64,000 nucleotides of DNA from Pseudomonadales bacterium (GCA_024234395.1 JACKOH010000001.1:1693001-1757000); one strand, 5' to 3'; positions 18,772 to 27,468 are shown, counted from the stretch's first letter. Numbers and translations: made by a program. Notes: generated by a model not told the origin, from the sequence alone.

Positions 18772-18796
18772 GGTGAGAATCGGGCCATGGCGAAAA

Positions 18797-19084
18797 TCAG
18801 GGCTTGTCCCGGGGATTCTCTGCGTTCCCGCCGCCACTTCCCTGGGGGGCGGAACTGTTGTCGATGTCACGATACCGGGCCAGCCCTTTCTTCAACTGAA
18901 TCCGTCCCAGCGCTACCAGGCAGACAATTAACACCGTCTGGCCAATGATGGTATTCACTACCGAAATCGTGTCGGTATCTTCGGTTCTCATGGTAATCAG
19001 CGCCATGTTGACCAGTGTGGCGACGGCAACAAGAAACAGTATCAGTGCCAGCAGGATCTGCAGCACTGCCTTGGTTCTGCTCAT
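18797..19084 (-). CDS. Small two-helix membrane protein (95 aa)
   Basis: Unrecognised small protein with two hydrophobic helices (about residues 6-30 and 40-60) and a polar, Gly/Asn/Pro-rich C-terminal tail (SSAPQGSGGGNAENPRDKP). It sits directly after the OlsF-like acyltransferase gene (18-base gap) and directly before ribF (25-base gap), all on the minus strand, so it may be co-transcribed with both. The ATG is at 19084. Function unknown; a role as accessory membrane protein for the lipid genes is only a guess from position. Confidence 0.65.
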   Translation of the reverse strand: MSRTKAVLQILLALILFLVAVATLVNMALITMRTEDTDTISVVNTIIGQTVLIVCLVALGRIQLKKGLARYRDIDNSSAPQGSGGGNAENPRDKP

Positions 19085-19102
19085 GGTATCGGCTTCCCGG
19101 AA

Positions 19103-20866
19103 TTAAGCGGATTGGGTCAGTCTGTGAAATTCGAGAAAGCGATTGTACCCTGCTTCGCCCATGAAGCGAATGGCGGTTTTCGGGTCGCAAAGGCGCAGAT
19201 CCACGATGATCAGCCCTTCGAGTGAGCTGTTGAAATTGCTGTGCACGTTAAAGCAGACCAGCCGGCCATTTAGCGACAGGTAGTGTCGCAGCAACACCGG
19301 AACCACTTTACCCGGGTCGCAACGCCCCACCAGCTTGCTGAGAATCCTGATATTGGCCAGGGCGTTGAGCATTTCGGTACTCCAGACTCTGCCCCGCACG
19401 CGGTGTGGGGTGATGGGCCGCACCAGATCACGGAAGCCGTCTGCCTGGTAGTGAGTCAACAGGGTATCGGCAATAAGCGCGCGGGTAAGATCCTTGTAAT
19501 GACGTGAAATGCTGACCGACCCGAACAGGGTGTGATACTGCGGATTCTGAGTGAGGAAAGCCCCGATGCCGCGCCACAGCAGGTTAAGGGCTACCGGCCG
19601 CCGCTGGTAATCCGGGTGAATAAAGGAACGGCCCATCTCGACAGCCGGTCCCAGCTGGCGAATGAAGGCCTGGTTGTAGCGATACAGAGAGCGCGTGTAC
19701 AGCCCTCTGATTCCCTGAGCTGCAACGATTTCATCCACCTTGCCGATGCGGTAGGCACCGGCCACCCGGCAGGCCTGCCGATCCCACAGGAACAGGTGCA
19801 GGTAATGTCCGTCGAATTGATCCGAATCGCTGGCCAGACCGGTGCCCTCACCCACCATCCGGAAAGTGACCTCCCGGGATACCGCGATCTGCTTCATGAT
19901 CGCGCCCAGGCGCTGGAAAGGCGCACAGTACACATCGAAATCCCGGTGTTCCACCAGCCGGCAGTCATTCAGGGTGTCAATCACCCGTTGCAGCTGCTCA
20001 CGCTGCTGATCGGCGCCGAACCGGGCCTGGCGCAGTGGCTCGGCGCCTGCCGGCGCGTCGACAGCGCTGCCCAGGGCTTCGCTGCTGATACGCAGATACT
20101 CGGTAATGGCCTGAGGACTGCCCAGCTCGGCCAGTTCCTGAAACGGAATGCTGGCACCTGGTGTAAGAGGCAGCCGGTAGCCCTGTTTATTCAACAGCTG
20201 ACGGGGCAGCAATGCCGTTCGCAGCCGTGGATGAAACAACCCGGCCAGGTAAAACGAAGCGCTGTTGCGGCCTCCCACATGAACCGGCACACAGGCACAG
20301 CGGTGACGTTGCACCAGTTGTCCTGCCAGCCGGTCCCAGGGCCGGTCGACGATGGCCCGGTGCCGGAATTCATAAGTGGCGACCATGCCGGCCGGAAAAA
20401 TCAGTAATGCCCCACCCTGCGCCAGGTGAGTGTGAGCCTGGCGCAGCCCGGAAAGATTACGACGCTTAGCCTGCCTGGAAAGGATATCGACACCGATAAA
20501 AAGGTTCGACAGTTCCGGGATCCGGCACAGCAGCTCATTGGTCAGCACCTGCAGATCAGGCCGGAATTCGCTCAGCAGCCAGGCCAGGGCCACGCCTTCA
20601 AGGCCGCCGAGAGGATGATTTGCCACCACTACCAGGGGACCCTGACGGGGAATCAAGTCCAGATTTTCTCGCTGGTTAACGGCCAGGGAGACACCCAGTA
20701 CGTCAAGGACATAGGCCAGGAAACCTCTGGCATCCAGGTCAGCGGGGCGAGCCCGGTAGTGTTGTGAAATGGCGTCAAGACCGGTGACCCTGTTGAACAG
20801 ATGTCCGAGCCACCTGGATGGCAGCTCAATCCTGAATGGATCGTTCGTGACTGCTGGCACTTTCAT
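19103..20866 (-). CDS. olsF: OlsF-like bifunctional ornithine-lipid acyltransferase (587 aa)
   Basis: Two acyltransferase modules in one chain. The N-terminal part (about 60-280) is a PlsC/OlsA-like O-acyltransferase with NHPLGGLEG at residues 83-91 and a later LLIFPAGMVA block. The C-terminal part (about 285-520) is a GNAT-like OlsB module, with VYCAPFQRLGAIMKQIAVSR and EMGRSFIHPDYQ. This domain order is that of OlsF, which makes ornithine lipids from ornithine and two acyl groups without phosphate. The start is the ATG at 20866, which lies inside a 16-bp tandem repeat array. The downstream partner is a small membrane protein, the upstream one an ATP-grasp protein. Other aminolipids are possible products. 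Confidence 0.82.
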   Translation of the reverse strand: MKVPAVTNDPFRIELPSRWLGHLFNRVTGLDAISQHYRARPADLDARGFLAYVLDVLGVSLAVNQRENLDLIPRQGPLVVVANHPLGGLEGVALAWLLSEFRPDLQVLTNELLCRIPELSNLFIGVDILSRQAKRRNLSGLRQAHTHLAQGGALLIFPAGMVATYEFRHRAIVDRPWDRLAGQLVQRHRCACVPVHVGGRNSASFYLAGLFHPRLRTALLPRQLLNKQGYRLPLTPGASIPFQELAELGSPQAITEYLRISSEALGSAVDAPAGAEPLRQARFGADQQREQLQRVIDTLNDCRLVEHRDFDVYCAPFQRLGAIMKQIAVSREVTFRMVGEGTGLASDSDQFDGHYLHLFLWDRQACRVAGAYRIGKVDEIVAAQGIRGLYTRSLYRYNQAFIRQLGPAVEMGRSFIHPDYQRRPVALNLLWRGIGAFLTQNPQYHTLFGSVSISRHYKDLTRALIADTLLTHYQADGFRDLVRPITPHRVRGRVWSTEMLNALANIRILSKLVGRCDPGKVVPVLLRHYLSLNGRLVCFNVHSNFNSSLEGLIIVDLRLCDPKTAIRFMGEAGYNRFLEFHRLTQSA

Positions 20867-20906
20867 ACTCAATCCATTTCATACTCAATCAATCACATGC
20901 TCAATC
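20859..20906 (-). repeat. Three 16-bp tandem repeats containing the olsF start codon
   Basis: On the minus strand three units of 16 bases (20891-20906, 20875-20890, 20859-20874) each begin with GATTGAG(T/C)ATG. The last unit supplies the actual olsF start codon and the first overlaps the stop of the ATP-grasp gene. The copies thus offer three candidate ATGs with similar upstream sequence, but only the last is followed by the olsF frame. Confidence 0.7.
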
Positions 20907-22035
20907 AATCATTGGCCGGGTACTGTTTCACCAGCCGGCTTTCGTGGCGCCAGGCATCCCACAATGCGCGCAGCCCCGGAGGACGATGGCCAAGCCTGCG
21001 ATTGGCCTGTCCCAGTCTGAACAGGGTGCGATACTGGCCAAGCAGAGTGGCAACCGCGGCACCGAACCTGGCATTGCGGTCCCAGATATGAATCGACTCC
21101 GAACTGGCACCATTAATTTCTATGATTACGAAATTGCGCCCCTCCCGGAGGCTTTCCAGATCCTGAAACTTGATATCCAGGCGGCCGTAGTGAAAGCCCG
21201 GTATATCGTCGAATATCCTATCCAGGGTTTTTGACAGTTGCTCGGTAATATACTCACGTCCATCACGAAAGATCGCGCCCCGGCAGTGACTGGCGGAAAA
21301 GACCAGCCGGTAGGGGCGGCCCTGTTCGATTACCGTCTGCCAATGCGCCTCGTGACGCGGCCGGTAAACGGAAATCAGCCGGCCGGCACGGGGATCGCGC
21401 GCCACCAGCTCACCAAGTGTCGAACGTCCGTCGCCTACTACGTAGGGCATGTACTTGAGTGTCAGTGAGGTAATTTCTCCCTGTCGGCGGCCGGGATGTC
21501 GCACATAAAACACTCCGGCTTCAGCCTCCCACGGTGCCAGTTGCTGAAACTGAATCGTGGCGGAAACCGGGAACCGGGACAGGTAAGCGTGCAGTTCCTG
21601 CTCCGATTGCAACAGCCTGACTCCGGCGCCGCGACAGCCGATGCTGGGTTTTCCCACCAGCGGCAAGGCCAGTCCGGCATCAGGCAACAGCTCGTTGATG
21701 CGACTTACCTGTTCCGGTATCGGCGCGTCCTCTACCTGGTACTCGATCCAGGGCAATATCCAGCCGGACGCTTCGCTTCCCGCCTGGCGCAACACCGCAC
21801 TCTTGGCCACACCGACCATCCCGGACAACGGAATCGCCGGGTTGGCAATCAATGGCAGAGTGAGGCTGCGATAACGAAGCGACAGCAGACTCCATTGCAG
21901 CGCCACTGGCAGATATACCAGCCAGACCGGCCAGAATTCGAAGAACGAAACAGGATTGCCCGACTGATCCAGTTCGGGCATACCGGGCGGAACGAATGTC
22001 GCCGGTCTGCTGCTTTCTGCCACTCTGTTTTTCAT
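20905..22035 (-). CDS. ATP-grasp protein, D-Ala-D-Ala ligase-like fold, membrane-associated (376 aa)
   Basis: ATP-grasp enzyme of unknown substrate. The N-terminal third contains FFEFWPVWLVYLPVALQWSLLSLRYRSLTLP, a strongly hydrophobic segment suggesting membrane attachment. The catalytic part shows LPLVGKPSIGCRGAGVRLL (ATP-binding strand and loop), SLTLKYMPYVVGDGRSTLGELV, and a C-terminal FHYGRLDIKF...FVIIEINGASSESIHIWD segment holding the metal-binding Asp/Glu/Asn residues typical of ATP-grasp folds. It precedes olsF by about 40 bases in the same direction, so a joint role in amino-acid-containing lipid or cell-surface modification is likely but unproven. Confidence 0.8.
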   Translation of the reverse strand: MKNRVAESSRPATFVPPGMPELDQSGNPVSFFEFWPVWLVYLPVALQWSLLSLRYRSLTLPLIANPAIPLSGMVGVAKSAVLRQAGSEASGWILPWIEYQVEDAPIPEQVSRINELLPDAGLALPLVGKPSIGCRGAGVRLLQSEQELHAYLSRFPVSATIQFQQLAPWEAEAGVFYVRHPGRRQGEITSLTLKYMPYVVGDGRSTLGELVARDPRAGRLISVYRPRHEAHWQTVIEQGRPYRLVFSASHCRGAIFRDGREYITEQLSKTLDRIFDDIPGFHYGRLDIKFQDLESLREGRNFVIIEINGASSESIHIWDRNARFGAAVATLLGQYRTLFRLGQANRRLGHRPPGLRALWDAWRHESRLVKQYPAND

Positions 22036-22418
22036 TGTTGATCTGGCTTTTATTCTTTTCAGGAAGCTTTGCTTAACAGCCTGTTAACTCCGCAACAACC
22101 CTGCTGCAGGTGCCTGCGTACTGATTAGCAGCCTGTTAGTCCGACTCGCCCCGACACCTTCCGGCATCTCCGGCAGCGACCAGAAGCGTCGAACCGGCAC
22201 TGATCTGCTGCTACGGTGACAGCGCGATTATCCTACCCCTATATCCGCTGCGACAACAACCGCGGTTCCGGGAGCAGGACGCCAGAAACGTGACATCCGC
22301 TAGCGCCAGGGCGGCCCCGCGGGGCAACACCCGGAACCTGATCCGCGCCGGGCGCTGGCAATAGGCGGATAGCGATTGTTATCATCTGCCTCCGGGCGCT
22401 GACGACAGGCTGTATTGC
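22036..22418. other. Divergent intergenic region (ATP-grasp / FdhF-type operon)
   Basis: No gene is supported. The region separates two divergent operons and includes two copies of CAGCCTGTTA (about 22079 and 22132) in the same orientation, a sequence word also found at the ends of the inverted-repeat element at 42142-42226. Confidence 0.5.
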
Positions 22419-22814
22419 ATGCTGGGAAAAATAGTAGTAACGGTGGCAGTAATCCTGATCGCCATTCTCGTGCTCAGGCAGCGCAGCGAGGCCGAGGCCG
22501 AACGGCGGCTGCCTGTCAAGCGGAACAGCGCCGCGAATAACACCGGCCCGGCCAAAGCTTCCGACCTGCGCACGGCCGCCTACCTGTTCCTGATTCTCAT
22601 GTTCGGCACCGGGGCAATCGTTTATTATCTGCGCTGGCAGGACGATCATACCGTGGTAACAGTGAATCTGTTCCGGGACGGTCAGTCTCAACCGGCATCG
22701 TACCAGGTTTTCAAATACCAGCTCGAAAGTCGCTCGTTCACTACAACCGAAGGGGTTCGCATTACCGTGGCGGATAACGAACGCATGGAAGTCACCGGAC
22801 TGGATTCGCCATGA
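22419..22814 (+). CDS. Membrane protein of unknown function, partner of the FdhF-type gene (131 aa)
   Basis: Small protein with an N-terminal helix (MLGKIVVTVAVILIAILVL), a charged linker and a second helix (AAYLFLILMFGTGAIVYYL), then a soluble 65-residue tail rich in beta-type residues (VVTVNLFRDGQSQPASYQVFKYQLESR). Its stop overlaps the start of the molybdopterin oxidoreductase gene by four bases (ATGA), so the two are translationally coupled. I recognise no domain; it could anchor or help mature the oxidoreductase. Confidence 0.75.
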   Translation: MLGKIVVTVAVILIAILVLRQRSEAEAERRLPVKRNSAANNTGPAKASDLRTAAYLFLILMFGTGAIVYYLRWQDDHTVVTVNLFRDGQSQPASYQVFKYQLESRSFTTTEGVRITVADNERMEVTGLDSP

Positions 22815-25039
22815 GCCGATCAGGACAGAAACCGGACCAGGTGATCGGTGGTGGCTTCAAAGCCATCGAATATGTGCTGTCCTGCGCCAACAAGGTCGGT
22901 CCCGGCAAACTGGCCGCCGCCGTCAGATCGAAAAACGCCTGCAAGGCCTGCGCCTTCGGTACCGGCGGACAGCGTGGCGGTCTGCACAACGAATACAGCA
23001 AGCGGGTGGAAATCTGCAACAAGAACATTCAGGCCCAGCTCAGCGACATCCGGGAACCGATCCCGGCGCAGATATTTTCCCACAACAGCATCGCCGAATT
23101 GCAACAGCTCACCGGCAAGCAACTGGAAGACCTCGGTCGCATCGGCGGACCTCTGCACAAGCTTCCCGGTGACAGCCATTATAGACCAGTCAGTTATGAA
23201 CAGGCAGTGGCGCTGATAGCGGACCGCATGAAGGCTTCAGCTGCTGAACGCAGTTTCTTTTACGCCTCGGGACGCTCCTCCAACGAGGCGGCCTTTCTGC
23301 TGCAACTGTTCGCGCGGGCTTTTGGCAGCAACCATGTGAACAACTGCTCTTATTACTGCCACCAGGCTTCCGGAGTCGGACTCAGTGCGGCTATCGGCAC
23401 CGGCACGGCGACCATCCGCTATGCCGACCTGCATCGTGCCGACCTGATTTTTGTACTCGGGGCCAACCCCGCCTCAAACCATCCCCGCTTTGTAAAGACC
23501 CTGATCGAATGTCGGCAGCGTGGCGGTCAGGTGATAGTGGTCAACCCGGTCAGGGAAGCCGGCCTGGTCCGGTTCGCCTCGCCGAGTAACTTCCGCTCCA
23601 TGATCGCCGGCGGCACCGAGGTCGCTTCCCGGTATATTCAGCCAGCCATTGGCGGCGACGCCGCCTTTCTCAGCGGTGTCGCCAAGGCGGTACTGGCCCT
23701 CCAGGCGGAGGACGCTGACTTCATCGCTGCGCATGTCAATGGATTTCCCGGCTACCGTGATTTCCTGGACCACCTCGATTGGCCGCGCCTGGAGCGACTT
23801 TCCGGCGTCCCGCAGCAGGTCATGGAAGAAGTCGCAGCCCTCTATGCGGCATCTCAGCGGTCCGTATTCGCCTGGGGCATGGGACTGACCCATCACCGGC
23901 ACGGTACCGAGAATATCGAGGCGGTCAGCAACCTGGCCCTGCTACGCGGCATGCTCGGTGGTCCCGGACGGGGCCTGTTGCCACTGCGTGGGCACAGCAA
24001 TGTGCAGGGGGTGGGTTCCATGGGGGTGACACCGGCCCTCAAGGAAAAGGTTATGCAGGCTATTCAGCAACGCCTGGGTATCAGTCTGCCGGACGCACCG
24101 GGCATGGACACCCTGTCCTGCCTGCAGGCGGCCGATCGCGGTGCCATCGATTTCGCCCTGCTGCTGGGCGGCAACCTCTATGCGGCAACACCGGATAGCG
24201 GGTTCGCGGCGCGGTCCCTGTCCCGGATCCCCTTCAAGGTGATGCTGAGCACCACGCTCAATCAAAGCCATCTTTACGGAGTGGACCAGGAAAACCTCAT
24301 CCTGCCGGTGCGCGCCAGGGATGAAGAGCAACAGCCAACCAGCCAGGAATCCATGTTCAATTTCGTGCGCCTCAGCGATGGCGGCTTCGACCGTATCCCG
24401 CAACTGTGGTCGGAAGTGGAGATCATTGCCCGGCTGGCCGGCCAGGTGGTACCCAGCGGGGTCGTGGACTTCAATTCCTTCCTCGATCACCGCGAAATCC
24501 GCCAGTTGATAGCCCGACTGATCCCAGGCTTCGAGCGCCTGGAGACACTGGATGACAGCCGGGAGGAATTCCATATCGACGGTCGCCATCTGGACCGGCC
24601 GACTTTCCCCACCCCGGACGGGCGCGCCACTTTTCTGATTCCCGCCATATGGCCGGATCTGTCTGCTGATGGGGAACACGAGTTCCTACTGACCACCGTG
24701 CGCAGCGAGGGCCAGTTCAATACCATCATTTTCAATGACAAGGATGTGTATCGACGCCAGTCCCATCGCCAGGTGCTGTTTATGAGCCGGGTCGACAGGG
24801 ACAGGCTCGGACTGAAGGAAGGTGATGTGGTGACGGTGAGCAACGCAACCGGGACCATGACCGGCCTGAAAGTGGCGGAATTCGATATCCACGCCGGTAA
24901 CGTGATGACTTATTTCCCCGAAGCGAATGTGCTGATCCCGCAGGAAACTGACCAGCGCAGCTGCACGCCGGCGTTCAAGTCGGTGCCGGTGACAGTGCGC
25001 CCGGCTGCCGAGGCCCGGGACAGTGTCAGCTGTGACTGA
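22811..25039 (+). CDS. FdhF/YdeP-family molybdopterin oxidoreductase (742 aa)
   Basis: Molybdopterin-dependent oxidoreductase of the formate dehydrogenase-like superfamily. Visible blocks are FFYASGRSSNEAAFLLQLFARAFGSNHVNNC, the substrate/Mo-site segment NNCSYYCHQASGVG (C180, C184), LIFVLGANPASNHPRF, LLRGMLGGPGRGLLPLRGHSNVQG and the C-terminal molydopterin-dinucleotide-binding domain (TVRSEGQFNTIIFNDKDVY). Only two Cys (C44, C47 in NACKACAFG) remain where four would bind an Fe-S cluster, as in the YdeP group. No signal peptide or Tat motif is seen, so it should be cytosolic. The physiological substrate is unknown; formate is not assured. It overlaps tail-to-tail with the DUF4252 gene by 14 bases. 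Confidence 0.9.
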   Translation: MSRSGQKPDQVIGGGFKAIEYVLSCANKVGPGKLAAAVRSKNACKACAFGTGGQRGGLHNEYSKRVEICNKNIQAQLSDIREPIPAQIFSHNSIAELQQLTGKQLEDLGRIGGPLHKLPGDSHYRPVSYEQAVALIADRMKASAAERSFFYASGRSSNEAAFLLQLFARAFGSNHVNNCSYYCHQASGVGLSAAIGTGTATIRYADLHRADLIFVLGANPASNHPRFVKTLIECRQRGGQVIVVNPVREAGLVRFASPSNFRSMIAGGTEVASRYIQPAIGGDAAFLSGVAKAVLALQAEDADFIAAHVNGFPGYRDFLDHLDWPRLERLSGVPQQVMEEVAALYAASQRSVFAWGMGLTHHRHGTENIEAVSNLALLRGMLGGPGRGLLPLRGHSNVQGVGSMGVTPALKEKVMQAIQQRLGISLPDAPGMDTLSCLQAADRGAIDFALLLGGNLYAATPDSGFAARSLSRIPFKVMLSTTLNQSHLYGVDQENLILPVRARDEEQQPTSQESMFNFVRLSDGGFDRIPQLWSEVEIIARLAGQVVPSGVVDFNSFLDHREIRQLIARLIPGFERLETLDDSREEFHIDGRHLDRPTFPTPDGRATFLIPAIWPDLSADGEHEFLLTTVRSEGQFNTIIFNDKDVYRRQSHRQVLFMSRVDRDRLGLKEGDVVTVSNATGTMTGLKVAEFDIHAGNVMTYFPEANVLIPQETDQRSCTPAFKSVPVTVRPAAEARDSVSCD

Positions 25040-25547
25040 GTCCCTGCCGCTCGCGTGCCGGTCTTAACGCGAAATCAATCATCTGTTCCATTTCTCCGTC
25101 CACATGGACCAGTACCAGCTCGCCCTGCTGCACGACCATCAATGATACCGCCCTGATGGTCTGGCGACGTTCATCCATACCCATCAGCACCCAGGTCTGC
25201 TCGCCGGGATCGCGAACCCGTACCACCGTGTCCCAGGTCAGCGATCGATTCAGCTCAGCCAGGGAGGATGTCACGTCAACATGCTGCAGGTCGGCATCCA
25301 GCGGGATGCGGTAGATTGCCACCTGTACCTTGTCGAGGCTGGAAAAATCCAGCTCTGAACCCACCGCCAGCAGATCCACGGTATTGATCAATGTGGACCC
25401 GATGGAAATCGCGAATTCCTTGCGCATTTCCAGCTCCGGAGCCTGGCGGCTAAGCTCCCGGGTCACCGGGTCGAAGTGGCGGTCGGAGAAAGACACGCAC
25501 CCGGTGACAGTGGTAAGCACCAGCCCCAGCAGGCCGATTCTACTCAT
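25026..25547 (-). CDS. DUF4252-type lipoprotein (173 aa)
   Basis: Begins MSRIGLLGLVLTTVTGC, a lipoprotein signal with lipobox TGC, so it is probably membrane-anchored at the envelope. The body resembles the protein encoded just upstream: both share a strand pattern ending in WD(T/R)VVRVR..., then a VSLMVVQQGELVLVHVDGEM-type segment, the hallmark of DUF4252. The ATG at 25547 overlaps the upstream stop by eight bases; a longer reading would add a Thr-rich low-complexity leader. Fourth and last gene of a sigma factor operon; function unknown, perhaps a reporter or effector of envelope stress. Confidence 0.82.
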   Translation of the reverse strand: MSRIGLLGLVLTTVTGCVSFSDRHFDPVTRELSRQAPELEMRKEFAISIGSTLINTVDLLAVGSELDFSSLDKVQVAIYRIPLDADLQHVDVTSSLAELNRSLTWDTVVRVRDPGEQTWVLMGMDERRQTIRAVSLMVVQQGELVLVHVDGEMEQMIDFALRPARERQGLSHS

Positions 25548-26163
25548 CGTTGAGGTTGTCATCGTCGTTATTATCGTCGTCGTTGCCGCTGTTGCTTTCG
25601 GCCTTGCCATTGTTCAGGTTGATTCCCGACAGTTCGTCGATGTCGAAACGGGCTCCGATGGCACTGATATCGTCCGGGCTGATATTACCGACAATATTGA
25701 CCAGAACCGTTTCATCGGGCTCGGCCACCATAATGGCGATACCCTGAATCATGGCGGCATCGTCGGAAAGCCGGAAATAAACATCCACGTGATCGGTTCC
25801 CTCGCGAACCCGGACCACCCGGTCCCAGTTGCTCGCATCGAGACGCTGCGCGATCGCCGACATGGTATTCGCCATCAGTTGAGTATCGATGCGGCTGCTG
25901 TCGAATACCCGGACATTCACGCGTGTCAGTGTGGAAAGAAACTGGGCGGCCGTCTCGTCATTGTTTTTCAGGATATTGGTTATCAGGTTGAGCAGCGGCT
26001 CCTTGAGACTGACTTCCACACTGGGCTCACTGCCCGCTATCTGACTCAGCTCGCTGAAATCCACATAGCCGGGATGATCCAGCAGGTTGCTGTTCTGAGC
26101 CAGACCGGGCCTCACCAGACTTAATCCGAAAACCGCTACCAGCGCAATACTGTTGAATTTCAT
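25540..26163 (-). CDS. Exported DUF4252 protein with Asp/Asn-rich tail (207 aa)
   Basis: Signal peptide (MKFNSIALVAVFGLSLVRPGLAQ) followed by a DUF4252 domain: VEVSLKEPLLNLITNILKN, LTRVNVRVFDSS, WDRVVRVREGTDHVDVYFRL, IQGIAIMVAEPDETVLVNIVGN. The C-terminus is a striking acidic low-complexity tail (SNSGNDDDNNDDDNLNDE), unlike the rest. AGAGG lies eight bases before the ATG at 26163. It stands between the anti-sigma gene (47-base gap) and a second DUF4252 gene (eight-base overlap); such pairs are known downstream of ECF sigma factors, but their role is not established. Confidence 0.88.
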   Translation of the reverse strand: MKFNSIALVAVFGLSLVRPGLAQNSNLLDHPGYVDFSELSQIAGSEPSVEVSLKEPLLNLITNILKNNDETAAQFLSTLTRVNVRVFDSSRIDTQLMANTMSAIAQRLDASNWDRVVRVREGTDHVDVYFRLSDDAAMIQGIAIMVAEPDETVLVNIVGNISPDDISAIGARFDIDELSGINLNNGKAESNSGNDDDNNDDDNLNDE

Positions 26164-26210
26164 AGTCCTCACCTCTCTAAAACTGCCTGTCAGGCAGACT
26201 GTTTGACGGG

Positions 26211-26867
26211 TCAGATCGGTCCGTCGCTTCCGGTCGCTTGCGGATCATGGTTCAAATCCGTGGAAAGCGACGCATTAATTGATTCTCTGAGCTGGCGATG
26301 CAGGAACCGGTCTTCGATCAAGACTTCGGTTCTGGCACTGACCTGGCCCAGGTAATCCAGCGCCAGTTCCAGATCCTGCATTGCCTTTACCACCTCAGCC
26401 TCGGTGTACTGCGGCTGGGTGGCCGTTCCCGCCGGCTGCACGGCCAGGCCGGGATCGCCGCCCGGAGCAGGCAGCTGCCGACCTACACCCACAGCCAACA
26501 GCAACACGGCTGCGACCGGAACCCCGATCCGCACCGGCGCGGGAATGGCATCCAGCAGTGCCGCCAGCGCCGCGCGGAAGCCGCTGCCGGTACCATGAAC
26601 CGGTGCCATGTTGTCAGTGACAGCCGTGCCTCCTGCCCGGAACAAGCGGTCAACCGGCTCCAGGGCGCTATCGGAACAGTCCAGGATCGGCAGGCTCACC
26701 ACCGCCCGGTGCAACTGTTCGGCATAGGCCAGTTCCCGCCGGCAGGACTCGCAGCCCGCCAGGTGGGTATTGAATTCCGTCACCCGGGAAGGTTCCAGCT
26801 CGTCGTCCAGGTAAGCATCGATGTGCAGCTGGAAGAGCTGGCACTGTGAGCTGTTATTGGTCTGCAT
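26211..26867 (-). CDS. Anti-sigma factor with zinc-finger (zf-HC2) domain (218 aa)
   Basis: N-terminal anti-sigma domain with H35-x3-C39-x2-C42 (THLAGCESCRRE), the ZAS-type zinc motif, preceded by DAYLDDELEPSRVTEFNTHL. One membrane helix follows (about residues 108-123, RIGVPVAAVLLLAVGVG), then a periplasmic region with a long helix (residues 145-195). Expected role: hold the ECF sigma factor at the membrane until a signal arrives. The ATG at 26867 lies inside the 3' end of the sigma gene (14-base overlap), so the two are coupled. Confidence 0.92.
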   Translation of the reverse strand: MQTNNSSQCQLFQLHIDAYLDDELEPSRVTEFNTHLAGCESCRRELAYAEQLHRAVVSLPILDCSDSALEPVDRLFRAGGTAVTDNMAPVHGTGSGFRAALAALLDAIPAPVRIGVPVAAVLLLAVGVGRQLPAPGGDPGLAVQPAGTATQPQYTEAEVVKAMQDLELALDYLGQVSARTEVLIEDRFLHRQLRESINASLSTDLNHDPQATGSDGPI

Positions 26868-27468
26868 GACTGATTCCCTCTGTGTTAATCCTGTTGACGC
26901 CGGCCCCATGACCCTGTTCGGTTTCAGTTGGCCGGCCGCGTTCTTCGCCGGCGCCGGTCAGGTTGTGTTCAATCGCCAGTTCCCGCAGACTCCGGTTTTC
27001 CCGCAGCTGTCGTCTGGCCCGGTGCAGGTAGACTTTCACCTGGCTCTGGCTCAGATTCAGGGTCTGTTCAATTTCCTGATAGCTGAGCCCCTGAATGTCG
27101 CGCATGATGACAATACTGCGGTGCGGGTCGGCCAGGGAGCTGATCGCCGACTCCAGGGCGCCACGAAACTGTTCGGATTCCAGCCCCGGATCCTCGACGG
27201 CGACCGCTTCTTCCAGGGTATCCGGCAGATCGACGCGCTGTTGTTCATGCCGGTTCCGGCGCAGGTGATCAACAACCGAGTTATGGGCGACCCGCATCAG
27301 CCAGGCGCCGATCCGGTCGTGGTCGATTTTCTGCCAGTGCTGCCACAGCCGGATGAATACATCCTGGGTGATATCTTCGGCATCCTCGCGAGCCCGCAGG
27401 CTGTAGTAGGCGAACGAGAATACCCGTTGCCGGTACTGGGAGATTGCCTGTTTATATTGCGTCATCAT
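26854..27468 (-). CDS. ECF-family RNA polymerase sigma factor (204 aa)
   Basis: Sigma-70 family, group 4. Region 2 (about 10-75) contains RVFSFAYYSLRAREDAEDITQDVFIRLWQHW and the -10 recognition helix; region 4 (about 105-160) contains LADPHRSIVIMRDIQGLSYQEIEQTLNLSQSQVKVYLHRARRQL with a helix-turn-helix. The C-terminal 40 residues are extra and polar. Two ATGs in a row (27468, 27465) can serve as start. It heads a four-gene operon with its anti-sigma factor and two DUF4252 envelope proteins, the likely regulon core. The inducing signal is unknown. Confidence 0.95.
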   Translation of the reverse strand: MMTQYKQAISQYRQRVFSFAYYSLRAREDAEDITQDVFIRLWQHWQKIDHDRIGAWLMRVAHNSVVDHLRRNRHEQQRVDLPDTLEEAVAVEDPGLESEQFRGALESAISSLADPHRSIVIMRDIQGLSYQEIEQTLNLSQSQVKVYLHRARRQLRENRSLRELAIEHNLTGAGEERGRPTETEQGHGAGVNRINTEGISHADQ

